DNA of 53,206 bases from the NCBI GenBank assembly GCA_937859595.1, contig CALMAH010000043.1, positions 1 to 53,206 on the forward strand, given 5' to 3'. A program made the translations under genes and the position numbers. The notes beneath the pieces were generated by a model that was given only the letters and a program-made list of their open reading frames with translations, was not told the origin of the DNA and did not search any database. Of the stretch, positions 1-7,874 are shown piece after piece (position 1 is the stretch's first letter; the number at the start of each line of letters is the position of its first letter). Origin of the DNA: an uncultured Acidobacteriota bacterium. GTDB lineage: Bacteria > Acidobacteriota > Blastocatellia > Pyrinomonadales > Pyrinomonadaceae.

Positions 1-55
1 TATCGAACTGAGCCTCACGCGGGCTATTTTCCTTTATTTAAGAACATCGGCCAAG

Positions 56-235
56 CGTGATCTGCGCGATTTGCACGATATGCACGATTTGCACGAAATG
101 ATAAGTGATAAGTGATAAGTGATAAGTGATAAATGAGAAGTGAGAAGTGAGAAGTGAGAAATGAGAAAGCAGAATGCGGAATGCGGAATGCCGAATGCGG
201 AATTGAGGGGTCAGATGTCAAAAAGCAGCGAGCAA
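56..235. repeat. Low-complexity heptamer-type repeat tract
   Basis: Short near-tandem units drift in sequence along this tract: gcacgat-like units, then about five gtgataa units, then four gtgagaa units, then four gcggaat units. Open frames across it are compositional artefacts and no gene is supported. A related tract (gagaattgagaattgag) lies near 365-395. The same style of drifting repeat flanks the four-helix-bundle gene near 18.4-18.8 kb, so this may be the footprint of a lost element. Confidence 0.75.
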
Positions 236-273
236 TAACGCGGCTTGGCTCGATGATCGGGCTGAGATCTGTC

Positions 274-333
274 GCCCGCTAAAGCGGGCTGGGGTTCTGT
301 TTGTGGTCGTGTCCCACGCCGTAAACGGCGTGG
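274..333. repeat. Two REP-like hairpins with TAAA loops
   Basis: Two perfect hairpins share the same tetraloop. GCCCGC-TAAA-GCGGGC occupies 274-289 and CCACGCCG-TAAA-CGGCGTGG occupies 314-333. A weaker CCGC-ttc-GCGG hairpin follows near 342-352. The stems differ but the loop is identical, which is typical of REP-like dispersed hairpins rather than of a terminator, since no T-run follows. Confidence 0.6.
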
Positions 334-427
334 CTATGTGCCGCTTCGCGGAATGGAGGCACTTAAGTGAGAGATGAGAATTGAGAATTGAGATCGAAAT
401 ATCGAGGGCCAGAACCCGATTGGGTCT

Positions 428-493
428 CACGGACTCGTCCGCGATGTATTCCCGCAGGATGTTCAGATCGTCGCCGTAGTAGAGAGTGTTCAT
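428..493 (-). pseudogene. 5' relic of a site-specific DNA methyltransferase
   Basis: The first 22 codons read MNTLYYGDDLNILREYIADESV. This is the characteristic N-terminus of bacterial N6-adenine/N4-cytosine DNA methyltransferases, which normally continues within a few residues into the catalytic DPPY/DPPF motif. Here homology stops abruptly after ESV, and the frame runs into unrelated residues and low-complexity repeats up to about 218. No catalytic motif, target-recognition domain or partner restriction gene is visible. It is read as the stump of a methyltransferase gene lost by deletion or repeat insertion. The assignment rests on recognising the leader sequence only. Confidence 0.6.
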
Positions 494-548
494 CGGGTGT
501 TAGTGAATTTGAGGTGAATGTTACATTAACGGCGTAATGCGGTCAACA

Positions 549-1071
549 GAATTATGCCGCCGTTTTCAGCGGTTCATGGCCGTGATGGGCGACGGTCCCC
601 ACGGTTAGCACCGTGGGCTACAAATATCGCGTCGGCTCCGCAGACTTCAGACTGTCGTCGGAGATGGTGGTATATTTGCGGCCCACATCATGATTTCTGA
701 AGGAGATCCCTCAATAACCGTCGCAGACGGTAACATATGTTCCCGTTAAATTATGCCGCCGTTTTCAACGGCTCACGACCTTGATGGGCGGCGGTTCCCA
801 CGGTTAGCACCGTGGGCTACAAATATCGCGTCGGCTCCGCCGACTTCAGACTGTCGTCGGAGATGGTGAATTATTTGTACCCGCATCGCGATTTCTGAAG
901 GAGATTCCTCAATAACCGTCGCGGACGGGTGTATATTTGTAACCCGCATCGCGATTTCTGAAGGCCATTCCTCAGTAACCGTCGCAGACGGTGGTATATT
1001 TGTAGCCCACAGTGCAAACTGTGGGAATCAAAACCACAAACAATTCAAGCCGTCAAAGACGGCGGCATACT
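549..1071. repeat. REP-like hairpin array upstream of the RAYT transposase
   Basis: Two long imperfect direct copies start near 549 and 752. Each contains a GCCG-ttttc-like hairpin and CCCACGGT-TAGC-ACCGTGGG (598-617 and 797-816). A shared block of roughly 60 bp follows, then repeated 'atttctgaaggagattcctcaataaccgtcgcagacggt' segments. A variant hairpin CCCACAGT-GCAA-ACTGTGGG lies at 1006-1025 and GCCGTC-aaa-GACGGC at 1049-1063, 17 bp before the transposase start. The array is not a CRISPR because there are no uniform repeats separated by unique spacers. It is likely the substrate of the adjacent HUH enzyme. Confidence 0.8.
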
Positions 1072-1079
1072 TCAAACCT

Positions 1080-1526
1080 ATGTCGCATACGCACACAAAC
1101 TTATTGACTCACATTGTGTTCAGCACACAGGGTTTCCTGCCGCTGATCACATCAGAAATGAAACGTGAGCTTTTTGCCTACATGGGCGGCCTTGTCAAAG
1201 AGCTAAAAGGCAAGCCGATCATTATTAACGGCATGAGCGATCACGTTCACCTGTTTGTTTTACTACCGCCTAATGTCTCGATTTCCGACGCGATGCGATT
1301 TCTTAAAGCAAATTCATCGCGTTGGGTCAAAGAGCGATTCGGAAAGAAGTTTGCGTGGCAAAAGGGATTCGGAGCCTTCAGCGTGTCGCGATCAAATGCC
1401 GACGCAGTTGCCAAATACATCCGGGATCAGGAACGACATCATAAAGGATTTGATCTCAAAACGGAGTTTGTTTCGTTGTTGAATAAGAATGGCGTCGATT
1501 ACGACGAGCGATATTTGTGGGACTGA
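1080..1526 (+). CDS. REP-associated tyrosine transposase (IS200-like, Y1 HUH family)
   Basis: The 148-residue protein is a compact IS200/IS605-type single-strand transposase. It has the HUH metal motif in DHVHLFVLLPP (about residues 54-64) and a candidate nucleophile tyrosine in AVAKYIRDQERHH (about residues 110-122). The N-terminus THTNLLTHIVFSTQ is typical of the family. Such enzymes nick and join single-stranded DNA at hairpins. Copies of one hairpin family lie on both sides (598-1063 and 1574-1593), which is the organisation of a RAYT with its REP sequences. No accessory TnpB is present. The start follows the last hairpin directly, with no clear ribosome binding site. Confidence 0.88.
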   Translation: MSHTHTNLLTHIVFSTQGFLPLITSEMKRELFAYMGGLVKELKGKPIIINGMSDHVHLFVLLPPNVSISDAMRFLKANSSRWVKERFGKKFAWQKGFGAFSVSRSNADAVAKYIRDQERHHKGFDLKTEFVSLLNKNGVDYDERYLWD

Positions 1527-1529
1527 ACA

Positions 1530-1625
1530 ATGCTGCCGTTTTCAACGGTTCATGGCCGTGATGGGCGGCGGTTCCCACGGTTAGCACCGTGGGCTACGAA
1601 TATCGCGTCGGCTCCGCAGACTTTC
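1530..1625. repeat. Downstream copy of the REP-like unit
   Basis: Immediately after the transposase stop, the sequence repeats the upstream unit. A gccgttttcaacgg hairpin comes first, then CCCACGGT-TAGC-ACCGTGGG at 1574-1593 and the block cgcgtcggctccgcagactt. It matches the copies starting near 549 and 752, so one unit closes the transposase locus on the right. Orientation is the same as upstream. Confidence 0.8.
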
Positions 1626-1765
1626 CGGGAACATTGTTCCCCGAGTGGAGGTCTTCGGCCTTGCTCCGGGTTATTGAATCTATGCCCTTTGGGGCCCGGC
1701 CGGTTTTGATATTTCGCGGTTTTCGTCTATATTGCCGGCGAAATCACTATAATAAGGAGAGCGTT

Positions 1766-2311
1766 ATGATCAAGAAGATCCTTATCGCGTTTGGTGTTGT
1801 CATCTTGCTGGTGATCGGAGCTCTTGCGGTCGGCATTATTGTCGCACCGACCGAGTTTGCGGTGGAGCGCGAGGTCACTATCAATAAACCCCGATCCGAG
1901 GTCTTTGAATACGTCCGGCATATCAGGAACCAGAACGAATGGGGCCCGTGGTTCAAACGAGAGCCGACGATGCATCAGGAATTTCGCGGGACGGACGGCG
2001 AACCCGGCTTTGTCGTCTCTTGGAAGGGCGAAGTGGAATCCGGCGTCGGCGAACAGGAGATAAAGCGTGTGGCGGAGGGCGAACGGATCGAGACCGAGCT
2101 AAGGTTCAAGGAGCCGTTCGAATCGGTGTCGGAATCCTATATAGTCACGGACGCCGTCGGCGAAACACAGACCAAGGTCACCTGGGGGATGAAAGGCTCC
2201 GCTCCCCGCCCGATGAACGTTCTGATGCTTGTGATAAATATCGAAGAAGCCATAGGGAAAGACTATGAGGAGGGCCTGGCCTCGCTGAAGTCGATACTGG
2301 AGGGGCAGTAG
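1766..2311 (+). CDS. SRPBCC/polyketide-cyclase-like membrane-anchored protein
   Basis: This 181-residue protein has one N-terminal membrane segment (about residues 4-27) followed by a START/SRPBCC-type domain. Hallmarks are VEREVTINKPRSEVFEYVRHIRNQNEWGPW, a phrase typical of polyketide cyclase/dehydrase and lipid-transport relatives, and a C-terminal amphipathic helix (EEAIGKDYEEGLASLKSIL). The frame is open upstream to 1589, but that part lies in REP-derived sequence. The ATG at 1766 is preceded by a good AGGAGA site and was chosen. The ligand is unknown and no operon partner is evident. Confidence 0.8.
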   Translation: MIKKILIAFGVVILLVIGALAVGIIVAPTEFAVEREVTINKPRSEVFEYVRHIRNQNEWGPWFKREPTMHQEFRGTDGEPGFVVSWKGEVESGVGEQEIKRVAEGERIETELRFKEPFESVSESYIVTDAVGETQTKVTWGMKGSAPRPMNVLMLVINIEEAIGKDYEEGLASLKSILEGQ

Positions 2312-2462
2312 CATCTGCTAGCGGGCGCTGTTTACGCAGACCGCGAAGCCGTATATAATCCTCTCGAAACATCCGTATCACGAGGGCCGCCACAAAGCCC
2401 GACCCTGCATCTAGAAGCGGCTCCGCAATTTCGGATGAGATCACGCCGAAAAAGGAGAAGCT

Positions 2463-2933
2463 ATGAGATACGTCCTGATCATTGCCGTCTTTCTTCTCTC
2501 AGGCCTTCTGACCGAAGGCATCTGCCGTGAGTTTACCCCCGCGACCCCCTCATATGCCGCTCCGGGGGCCGATAAGCCTGTGTTTACGGATTATCGCGGC
2601 GTTAAGCTGGGGATGACGGCCAGCGAGGTTCGTCAAATTCTCGGCCGCACCCGCGACCAATCTGACACGGAAGACATGTTCGAGCCCGAAAACGGCGAAA
2701 CCGCTCGGATATTCTACGACGAGGAAATGAAGGTCCGGGCAATGACGATCATGTATTCCGGTGATCTTTCAAAGGCCCCGACGCCAAAGCAGATCGTCGG
2801 AAGCGACATACCCGCCCGTGAGGACGGAGGGATGTTCAAGAGGGTCGAATACCCGGACGACGGTTTCTGGATCTCGTATGTGCGGCTCGCCGGGGACAGC
2901 CCGATGGTCATGATCACCGTCCAGGTCCTCTGA
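2463..2933 (+). CDS. Exported hypothetical protein with an OmlA/SmpA-like motif
   Basis: The 156-residue protein has an N-terminal signal peptide (hydrophobic residues 4-17). After a linker it carries YRGVKLGMTASEVRQILG (about residues 44-61), the 'G-M-T-x-x-x-V-x-x-x-L-G' pattern seen in SmpA/OmlA-like periplasmic folds. A strong AAGGAGAAG site sits just before the ATG. The cysteine at residue 21 could be a lipidation site but the lipobox (TEGIC) is weak. No function is assigned. It stands alone between the SRPBCC gene and pntA. Confidence 0.7.
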   Translation: MRYVLIIAVFLLSGLLTEGICREFTPATPSYAAPGADKPVFTDYRGVKLGMTASEVRQILGRTRDQSDTEDMFEPENGETARIFYDEEMKVRAMTIMYSGDLSKAPTPKQIVGSDIPAREDGGMFKRVEYPDDGFWISYVRLAGDSPMVMITVQVL

Positions 2934-3033
2934 ACCCGGCCGTCGTTTTGCCCAAGTTCGAAATAACTTTTCCTTTGATCGCTGCACCGGCGATTTACTG
3001 AAACTCTGTTTCCCAATATACTAGCTTCAAATT

Positions 3034-4629
3034 ATGCCAACTATCGGAATCCCTAAAGAGATCCATCCGGGCGAACGCCGTGTCGCCGCGACCCCGCAAA
3101 CGATATTAAAGCTTAAGAAACTTGGCTTTGACGTCAACGTCCAGGCAGGCGCCGGAGAGGCGATAGATGCTCTTGACGCCGAATATAAAGAGGCCGGAGC
3201 TTCGATCGTCTCCGACGCCGCCAAATTATGGTCGGATTCTGACATCGTGATGAAGGTGCGGCCGCCGGAGAACGACGAGGTGGAACTGATGCGCGAGGGC
3301 GGATGGCTGGTCGGTTTTTTATGGCCGGGACAGAACCGCGAACTCGTTGACAGGATGGCGAAAAAGAAGGCCACGGTCTTTGCTATGGACAGCGTACCTC
3401 GGATAACGCGGGCACAGAAGATGGACACGCTCTCGGCAATGGCGAATATCGCCGGCTATCGCGCCGTGGTTGAGGCCGCCGCCCACTTCCCTCGCTTCTT
3501 TACGGGCCAAATAACCGCGGCGGGCAAGATCGATCCGGCCAAAGTGCTTGTCATCGGTGCCGGCGTTGCGGGGCTTTCGGCGATCGGTGCGGCTCGCGGG
3601 CTTGGTGCTATCGTAAGGGCTTTTGACCCGCGTTCGGCTACGAAAGATCAGGTCGCCTCGATGGGTGCGGAGTTCCTCGAACTCGATATAAAAGAAGAGG
3701 GCGAGGGCAAAGGCGGATATGCCAAAGAGATGTCCGACAGTTTTTTGAAAGCCGAAATGGCGCTGTTTGCCCAACAGGCGATGCAGGTCGATATCATCAT
3801 CACGACGGCATTGATACCCGGCAAGCCCGCTCCGAAGCTGATAACACAGGGAATGGTCGAGTCGATGAAACCCGGCTCGGTGATCGTTGATCTGGCGGCC
3901 GAACAGGGCGGCAACTGTGTCCTGACCGAACCGGGTAATGTCGTCACACATAAGGGTGTGACGATAATCGGCTATACCGATCTGCCGTCGCGGATGGCGT
4001 CGATGTCGAGCCAGCTGTACGGTGCTTGCGTCACAGCGTTTCTCGATGAGCTGTCAGAACCGCCTGTGTCGGCGGGAGGCGAGGCTTCGGCCGACGGAGA
4101 CAGTATCGGAACGGGCCGGCAGCTTAACGTTGACCTCAACGACGAAGTCATCCGCGGCGCGATCGTACTGCACGAAGGGAAGATGCTCTGGCCCGCACCC
4201 GTAAAAGAACAGCCGCCGCCGCCCGAACCGGGTGTCCCGACAAAGAGTACGCCGGCAGCGGCAGCTGCTCACGCCGCCACGGAAGAAAAGGGAGCGAACC
4301 CGTTGTGGCTTGTGTTGGCGGGTGTGGCTCTGATCGCGATCGGCATTGCGGCCCCTGAGAAAAAACTGTCGCACTTCACGGTGTTTATGCTGGCGATCTT
4401 CGTCGGCTGGCAGGTGATCTGGAATGTAAAACCGGCGCTCCATACCCCGCTTATGTCCGTTACCAACGCCATCAGCGGCATTATCATCGTCGGCGGTATG
4501 CTGCAACTCACCGGCACCGAACTGAACCTGACCACGATCCTGGGAGCCATAGCCGTCCTCATCGCCGCCATCAATATCACAGGCGGATTTTTGGTGACGA
4601 ACAGGATGCTGGCGATGTTTAGGAAGTAG
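3034..4629 (+). CDS. pntA: NAD(P) transhydrogenase subunit alpha
   Basis: The product (531 residues) is the full-length alpha subunit. The N-terminal alanine-dehydrogenase-like NAD(H)-binding domain dI starts with [17 protein letters not shown] and has a Rossmann motif [24 protein letters not shown] near residues 173-196. A Pro/Ala-rich linker follows (about 395-415), then a C-terminal bundle of about four membrane helices (about 425-528). With PntB it couples hydride transfer from NADH to NADP+ to proton inflow across the inner membrane. In this genome the natural pntA-pntB junction is interrupted by a small toxin-antitoxin module and a duplicated scrap of pntB. Confidence 0.95.
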   Translation: MPTIGIPKEIHPGERRVAATPQTILKLKKLGFDVNVQAGAGEAIDALDAEYKEAGASIVSDAAKLWSDSDIVMKVRPPENDEVELMREGGWLVGFLWPGQNRELVDRMAKKKATVFAMDSVPRITRAQKMDTLSAMANIAGYRAVVEAAAHFPRFFTGQITAAGKIDPAKVLVIGAGVAGLSAIGAARGLGAIVRAFDPRSATKDQVASMGAEFLELDIKEEGEGKGGYAKEMSDSFLKAEMALFAQQAMQVDIIITTALIPGKPAPKLITQGMVESMKPGSVIVDLAAEQGGNCVLTEPGNVVTHKGVTIIGYTDLPSRMASMSSQLYGACVTAFLDELSEPPVSAGGEASADGDSIGTGRQLNVDLNDEVIRGAIVLHEGKMLWPAPVKEQPPPPEPGVPTKSTPAAAAAHAATEEKGANPLWLVLAGVALIAIGIAAPEKKLSHFTVFMLAIFVGWQVIWNVKPALHTPLMSVTNAISGIIIVGGMLQLTGTELNLTTILGAIAVLIAAINITGGFLVTNRMLAMFRK

Positions 4630-4649
4630 ATCTAGGCGAAATTTATCCG

Positions 4650-4704
4650 TTAAATGAAAACCAGCCTTATAACAATTGCATACATCGCCGCGAGTGCGTT
4701 GTTT
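4650..4704. repeat. Direct repeat, left copy (start of pntB)
   Basis: These 55 bp match 5337-5391 with a single mismatch (a at 4671 against t at 5358). The repeat comprises TTAA plus the first 51 bp of pntB. It brackets the DUF433/DUF5615 module, leaving 632 bp between the copies. Similarity ends sharply on both sides. Confidence 0.93.
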
Positions 4705-4725
4705 GTATCGATCGCCGGCGAATAG
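4654..4725 (+). pseudogene. Truncated duplicate of the pntB 5' end
   Basis: An ATG directly downstream of pntA opens a 23-codon frame. Its first 17 residues ([17 protein letters not shown]) are identical to the start of PntB, after which it diverges to VSIAGE and a stop. It occupies the place where pntB should start relative to pntA. It is best read as the stump left when the toxin-antitoxin pair arrived and the gene start was regenerated downstream. It may still be translated as a short hydrophobic peptide. Confidence 0.88.
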
Positions 4726-4772
4726 TGAGAGCTCATTGAAGGATTAGCTACTTTACAAATATACTTTCAACT

Positions 4773-5003
4773 ATGGATTACCGAAAATACATCACCATAG
4801 AACCAAATAAACGCGGCGGGAAACCTTGTATTCGCGGGCTTCGGATAACAGTATACGAAGTTCTCGAATATCTGGCTTCGGATATGACGGAGGACGAGAT
4901 ACTGTCTGATTTTCCTGATCTAACGAAGGAAGACCTTAAAGCGGCAATTGCCTTTGCGGCAGATCGTGAACGAAGGTTAATGGAAGTTCCGCTTGCCGCA
5001 TGA
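4773..5003 (+). CDS. DUF433 antitoxin-like protein
   Basis: This 76-residue protein has the DUF433 signature: an N-terminal YITIEPNKRGGKPCIRGLRITVYEVLEYLAS, then MTEDEILSDFPDLTKEDLKAAIAFAADRE. The family is a small winged-helix-like protein usually encoded just upstream of a PIN-like DUF5615 partner and is taken as the antitoxin. The 3' end overlaps the partner start by 4 bp (ATGA), indicating translational coupling. Both genes lie in the transhydrogenase operon, co-oriented with it. Confidence 0.87.
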   Translation: MDYRKYITIEPNKRGGKPCIRGLRITVYEVLEYLASDMTEDEILSDFPDLTKEDLKAAIAFAADRERRLMEVPLAA

Positions 5004-5332
5004 AACTTCTTTTTGACGAAAATCTATCGCACAAACTTGCCGAACGTTTGGCTGATGTTTTTCCCGATTCGACTCATGTTCGAAATGTTGGAATGAAGAC
5101 GGCTGATGATCCGGAAGTATGGCTGTACGCAGTCGAACACGATTTTATAATAGTTTCCAAAGACGCTGATATGCACGACCGAAGTCTCGTGTTCGGATTT
5201 CCGCCTAAAGTGATTTGGATTCGACTTGGGAATTGTTCGACACGGGATGTTGAACGATTGATTAGACGTGAGGTCGAATTGATAGGAAGATTTATGAACG
5301 ACGATTTTGCATCTTTTCTAGCTTTGTCCTGA
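5000..5332 (+). CDS. DUF5615 PIN-like toxin
   Basis: The 110-residue protein matches the DUF5615 (Mut7-C-like PIN) family. It has LLFDENLSHKLAERL at the N-terminus with acidic residues D6/E7 and IIVSKDADMHDRS with D55/D57, the expected acidic cluster of a PIN-type RNase. FGFPPKVIWIRLGNCSTRDVERLI follows in the usual position. It overlaps the DUF433 gene by 4 bp and ends 8 bp before pntB. A role as ribonuclease toxin is inferred from the family. Confidence 0.87.
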   Translation: MKLLFDENLSHKLAERLADVFPDSTHVRNVGMKTADDPEVWLYAVEHDFIIVSKDADMHDRSLVFGFPPKVIWIRLGNCSTRDVERLIRREVELIGRFMNDDFASFLALS

Positions 5333-5336
5333 TCTC

Positions 5337-5391
5337 TTAAATGAAAACCAGCCTTATTACAATTGCATACATCGCCGCGAGTGCGTTGTTT
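5337..5391. repeat. Direct repeat, right copy (functional start of pntB)
   Basis: This is the intact partner of the repeat at 4650-4704 and contains the start of the full-length pntB. One mismatch in 55 bp suggests a recent duplication or selection for the sequence. The copy keeps pntB complete. Confidence 0.93.
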
Positions 5392-6735
5392 ATTTTGAGC
5401 CTTGGCGGTTTGTCCAAGCAGGAGACGGCCCGGCGGGGTAATTGGTACGGGATCATCGGGATGGCCATAGCACTGGCTGCGACGGTCGCCGCGATGGATC
5501 CGGGCGGTTACCCGACATTGATAGCAATGTTCATTCCGGCGGCGGTTATCGGAGCCTTTGTCGCATCGCGCGTACAAATGACGGCCATGCCGCAGCTTGT
5601 CGCCATCCTGCACAGCTTTGTCGGGCTGGCGGCGGTGTTGGTCGGCTTTGCGATGTATCTCAGCGATAAGGGCATTGTGCCAGATGAACGCACGATCACC
5701 CTCGTGGAAATTTTCATCGGAGCCTGTATCGGAGCCGTTACGTTCACGGGTTCGGTCATAGCGTTTGGCAAGCTGCAGGGTTCGATCACGGGCCGCCCGC
5801 TGCTGCTGCCGGCCAGGCATTTGATCAATCTTGCGATGCTTATCGCGACCGTTGTCCTTGGTGTGTTTTTCGTGATGGCACCCGGGACGAGTGGACAGGG
5901 GTTTCTGCTTGCCGCTACGATCATCACTTTTGTTTTGGGAGCACATTTTGTAATGGCGATCGGCGGTGCGGATATGCCGGTCGTTGTCTCGATGCTCAAC
6001 AGCTATTCCGGCTGGGCGGCGGCCGCGGCGGGCTTTATGCTCTCAAACGACCTGCTGATCATTACCGGCGCACTCGTCGGGTCAAGCGGTGCGATACTCA
6101 GCTACATAATGTGCCGAGGGATGAACCGTTCGTTCTTTAATGTAATGCTCGGCGGGTTTGGCACCGAGAGCGGGACCGTCGCTTCTGCCGATGGGCAGCC
6201 GGCGGGCGAGGTGCGGTCGGTCGATGCTGAAAACGCCGCGGCGATGCTCCAGCAGGCAAAAAAGATCATTATCGTTCCCGGCTACGGGCTGGCGGTGGCA
6301 CAGGCCCAGCATTCGTTGGCCGAGGTTGTAAAGATCCTGAAAGATGGCGGAACGGAGGTCAAATTTGCCATCCATCCCGTTGCCGGCCGACTTCCCGGAC
6401 ATATGAACGTACTGCTCGCAGAGGCCAACATCCCGTACGACATCGTGTTCGAGATGGAAGAGGTGAACGACGAATTCAGCGGGACCGACGTCTCCTGGGT
6501 CATCGGCGCTAATGACATCGTAAACCCCTCTGCGATGGACGACCCCAACAGCCCGATCGCCGGCATGCCCGTCCTCCACGTCTGGGAGGCCCGCGACACC
6601 ATAGTCATGAAACGCTCTATGGCCTCAGGCTACGCCGGCGTCGATAACCCGCTGTTCTACAAAGAGAACACGCTGATGCTGTTTGGGGATGCGAAGAAGG
6701 TGGTGGATGAGATACTGACAGCGATGCGCGGATAA
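5341..6735 (+). CDS. pntB: NAD(P) transhydrogenase subunit beta
   Basis: The full-length 464-residue beta subunit has an N-terminal membrane domain dII (about eight or nine helices to residue ~270). The NADP(H)-binding domain dIII is at the C-terminus, with [44 protein letters not shown] and [17 protein letters not shown]. It partners PntA in the proton-pumping transhydrogenase. It starts 8 bp after the inserted DUF5615 gene, so pntB translation may now depend on ribosomes leaving the toxin gene. No frameshift is seen. Confidence 0.96.
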   Translation: MKTSLITIAYIAASALFILSLGGLSKQETARRGNWYGIIGMAIALAATVAAMDPGGYPTLIAMFIPAAVIGAFVASRVQMTAMPQLVAILHSFVGLAAVLVGFAMYLSDKGIVPDERTITLVEIFIGACIGAVTFTGSVIAFGKLQGSITGRPLLLPARHLINLAMLIATVVLGVFFVMAPGTSGQGFLLAATIITFVLGAHFVMAIGGADMPVVVSMLNSYSGWAAAAAGFMLSNDLLIITGALVGSSGAILSYIMCRGMNRSFFNVMLGGFGTESGTVASADGQPAGEVRSVDAENAAAMLQQAKKIIIVPGYGLAVAQAQHSLAEVVKILKDGGTEVKFAIHPVAGRLPGHMNVLLAEANIPYDIVFEMEEVNDEFSGTDVSWVIGANDIVNPSAMDDPNSPIAGMPVLHVWEARDTIVMKRSMASGYAGVDNPLFYKENTLMLFGDAKKVVDEILTAMRG

Positions 6736-6745
6736 TCTGGGACAA

Positions 6746-6818
6746 GAAAAAGCTCCCCTCCTTACCAAGGAGGGGTGTCATCCCGATGTTTTTTATCGGG
6801 ATGACGGGGTGGTTCTTA
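6746..6818. repeat. Left structured end of the DUF559 cassette
   Basis: Reading inward there are three parts. The first is an outer hairpin CCCCTCCTT-ACC-AAGGAGGGG (6755-6775). The second is an inner hairpin TCATCCCGAT-GTTTTTT-ATCGGGATGA (6778-6804). The third is a box CGGGGTGGTT (6805-6814). The right end at 7267-7340 has the same three parts in inverted order. It also lies just after pntB and could act as a terminator. Confidence 0.85.
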
Positions 6819-6836
6819 GACGGCCGATCAGCAATG

Positions 6837-7325
6837 ATGAGTAACAAAAAGCGCCGAAACACCGACATTCACTCGCTTCCACACTTGGGCGAATTCCGCC
6901 GTGAACTACGCAAGAACCTGACCCCGGCCGAAGCTGCGTTTTGGAAACTCGTAAAAGGCTCAAAGCTCGAAGGGCGAAAGTTTGTCCGTCAACATTCTGT
7001 CGGCAATTACATCCTTGACTTCTATTGTGCCTCGGAAAAGCTTGCGATCGAGCTTGATGGCGCCCGACATTTCTCCGGTGAGGGAGCCGCCGAAGACCGC
7101 GAAAGGACAGCTTGGTTAAAATCAAGAGGCATTAGCGTGGTGAGGTTTGAAAATCGTGAGGTCTTCGAAGAAACCGAATGGGTTCTTGATGTGATTCGCT
7201 CAAATTTCAGATTCGGGCCACCGGTCAACTTCACCGCGTTCGCTCCGCATCGGTCCGTTCGCAACGTAAAAACCACCCCGTCAGTTTCATCAAAAAACGA
7301 TGAAACTGCCACCCCTCCTTCGTAA
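6837..7325 (+). CDS. DUF559 endonuclease-like protein
   Basis: This 162-residue protein belongs to the DUF559 (Vsr/MutH-like nuclease fold) family. Hallmarks are RRELRKNLTPAEAAFWKLVK, FVRQHSVGNYILDFYC, the acidic IELDGARH motif and GISVVRFENREVF. The family resembles very-short-patch endonucleases but its substrate is not established. The frame is open to 6786, but that part lies inside the left hairpins, so ATG 6837 (or 6834) is preferred; no clear ribosome site is seen. The stop codon falls inside the right outer hairpin. Gene and structured inverted ends look like one mobile unit. Confidence 0.82.
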   Translation: MSNKKRRNTDIHSLPHLGEFRRELRKNLTPAEAAFWKLVKGSKLEGRKFVRQHSVGNYILDFYCASEKLAIELDGARHFSGEGAAEDRERTAWLKSRGISVVRFENREVFEETEWVLDVIRSNFRFGPPVNFTAFAPHRSVRNVKTTPSVSSKNDETATPPS

Positions 7326-7340
7326 GGAGGGGAGCTTTTT
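7267..7340. repeat. Right structured end of the DUF559 cassette
   Basis: This is the inverted counterpart of 6746-6818. The box AACCACCCCG (7271-7280) comes first, then an inner hairpin CAGTTTCATC-AAAAAAC-GATGAAACTG (7282-7308) and an outer hairpin CCCCTCCTT-CGT-AAGGAGGGG (7312-7332) followed by AGCTTTTT. Inner stem length (10 bp) and loop (7 nt, GTTTTTT when read inward) match the left end although the stem sequence is unrelated. Confidence 0.85.
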
Positions 7341-7392
7341 GGTTGATACTGTTTGGCGACGCGAAGACGGTTGTCAGTCACGTCCGTCAAGT

Positions 7393-7782
7393 TCAGTCAA
7401 GTTCCATCAACGCCAATCTCTCAACAGCCTTTCCCTTCTCAAGATGCCTATCCACGATCTCCGCCACATCTTCCGGTTGGACTTGGCCGTACAATGTGCC
7501 GTCGGGATAGACCATAACGGCGGTGCCGATGGAGCAGAAGCCGATAGAGCCGCATTCTGTAAGGACACATTCGCCCATCGGGTTACGGCCTTTTGACTCT
7601 TTGCCTTGACGCAGGCCTTTTTCGCAGAGGATGCGATCGAACTCGGCCATCACCTCTTTCCCGCCGACCGCCGCACACGATTTGCCCGTACAGACAAATA
7701 TCTGTCGCTTTATCGGTGCTTTCAGCATCGGCGCCAGCTTTTCCAGTTGTTCCCGGTCTTCAATGAACTTCGGTTTGGCCAT
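7393..7782 (-). CDS. Thioredoxin-like [2Fe-2S] ferredoxin
   Basis: The 129-residue protein has the thioredoxin-like ferredoxin pattern. Cys31 and Cys36 sit in IFVCTGKSCAAVGG, and Cys72, Cys77 and Cys83 in ECVLTECGSIGFCSIGTAVMVYPDG, followed by WYG-like LYGQVQPEDVAEIVDRHLEKG. Members bind one [2Fe-2S] cluster and transfer electrons, often near hydrogenase or NuoE-like proteins, but no such partner is present here. It is a single gene transcribed towards the DUF559 cassette. Confidence 0.85.
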   Translation of the reverse strand: MAKPKFIEDREQLEKLAPMLKAPIKRQIFVCTGKSCAAVGGKEVMAEFDRILCEKGLRQGKESKGRNPMGECVLTECGSIGFCSIGTAVMVYPDGTLYGQVQPEDVAEIVDRHLEKGKAVERLALMELD

Positions 7783-7874
7783 TGATGATATTTTGCCACG
7801 TTTGCCGCCCGGATTGCATCGAAGAGACTTGCGATTGTGGTAAAATTACCCCGTAAACTGCGGTTTACCCGGAA

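Noticed and set aside
24..221. 65-codon minus-strand frame rich in HSAFRIPHSAF repeats
   Set aside because: It is a translation of low-complexity DNA repeats and not a gene.
549..1071. Repeat cluster as a CRISPR array
   Set aside because: Repeats are long, imperfect and nested palindromes without regular unique spacers, and no cas genes are present.
4654..4725. A regulatory leader peptide for pntB
   Set aside because: Near-identity with the true pntB start and presence of a bracketed module make duplication by insertion the simpler reading, though secondary use is not excluded.
5074..5946. 290-codon open frame on the minus strand across the toxin gene and pntB
   Set aside because: It crosses two well-supported genes on the other strand and is basic and repetitive in composition, typical of a shadow.
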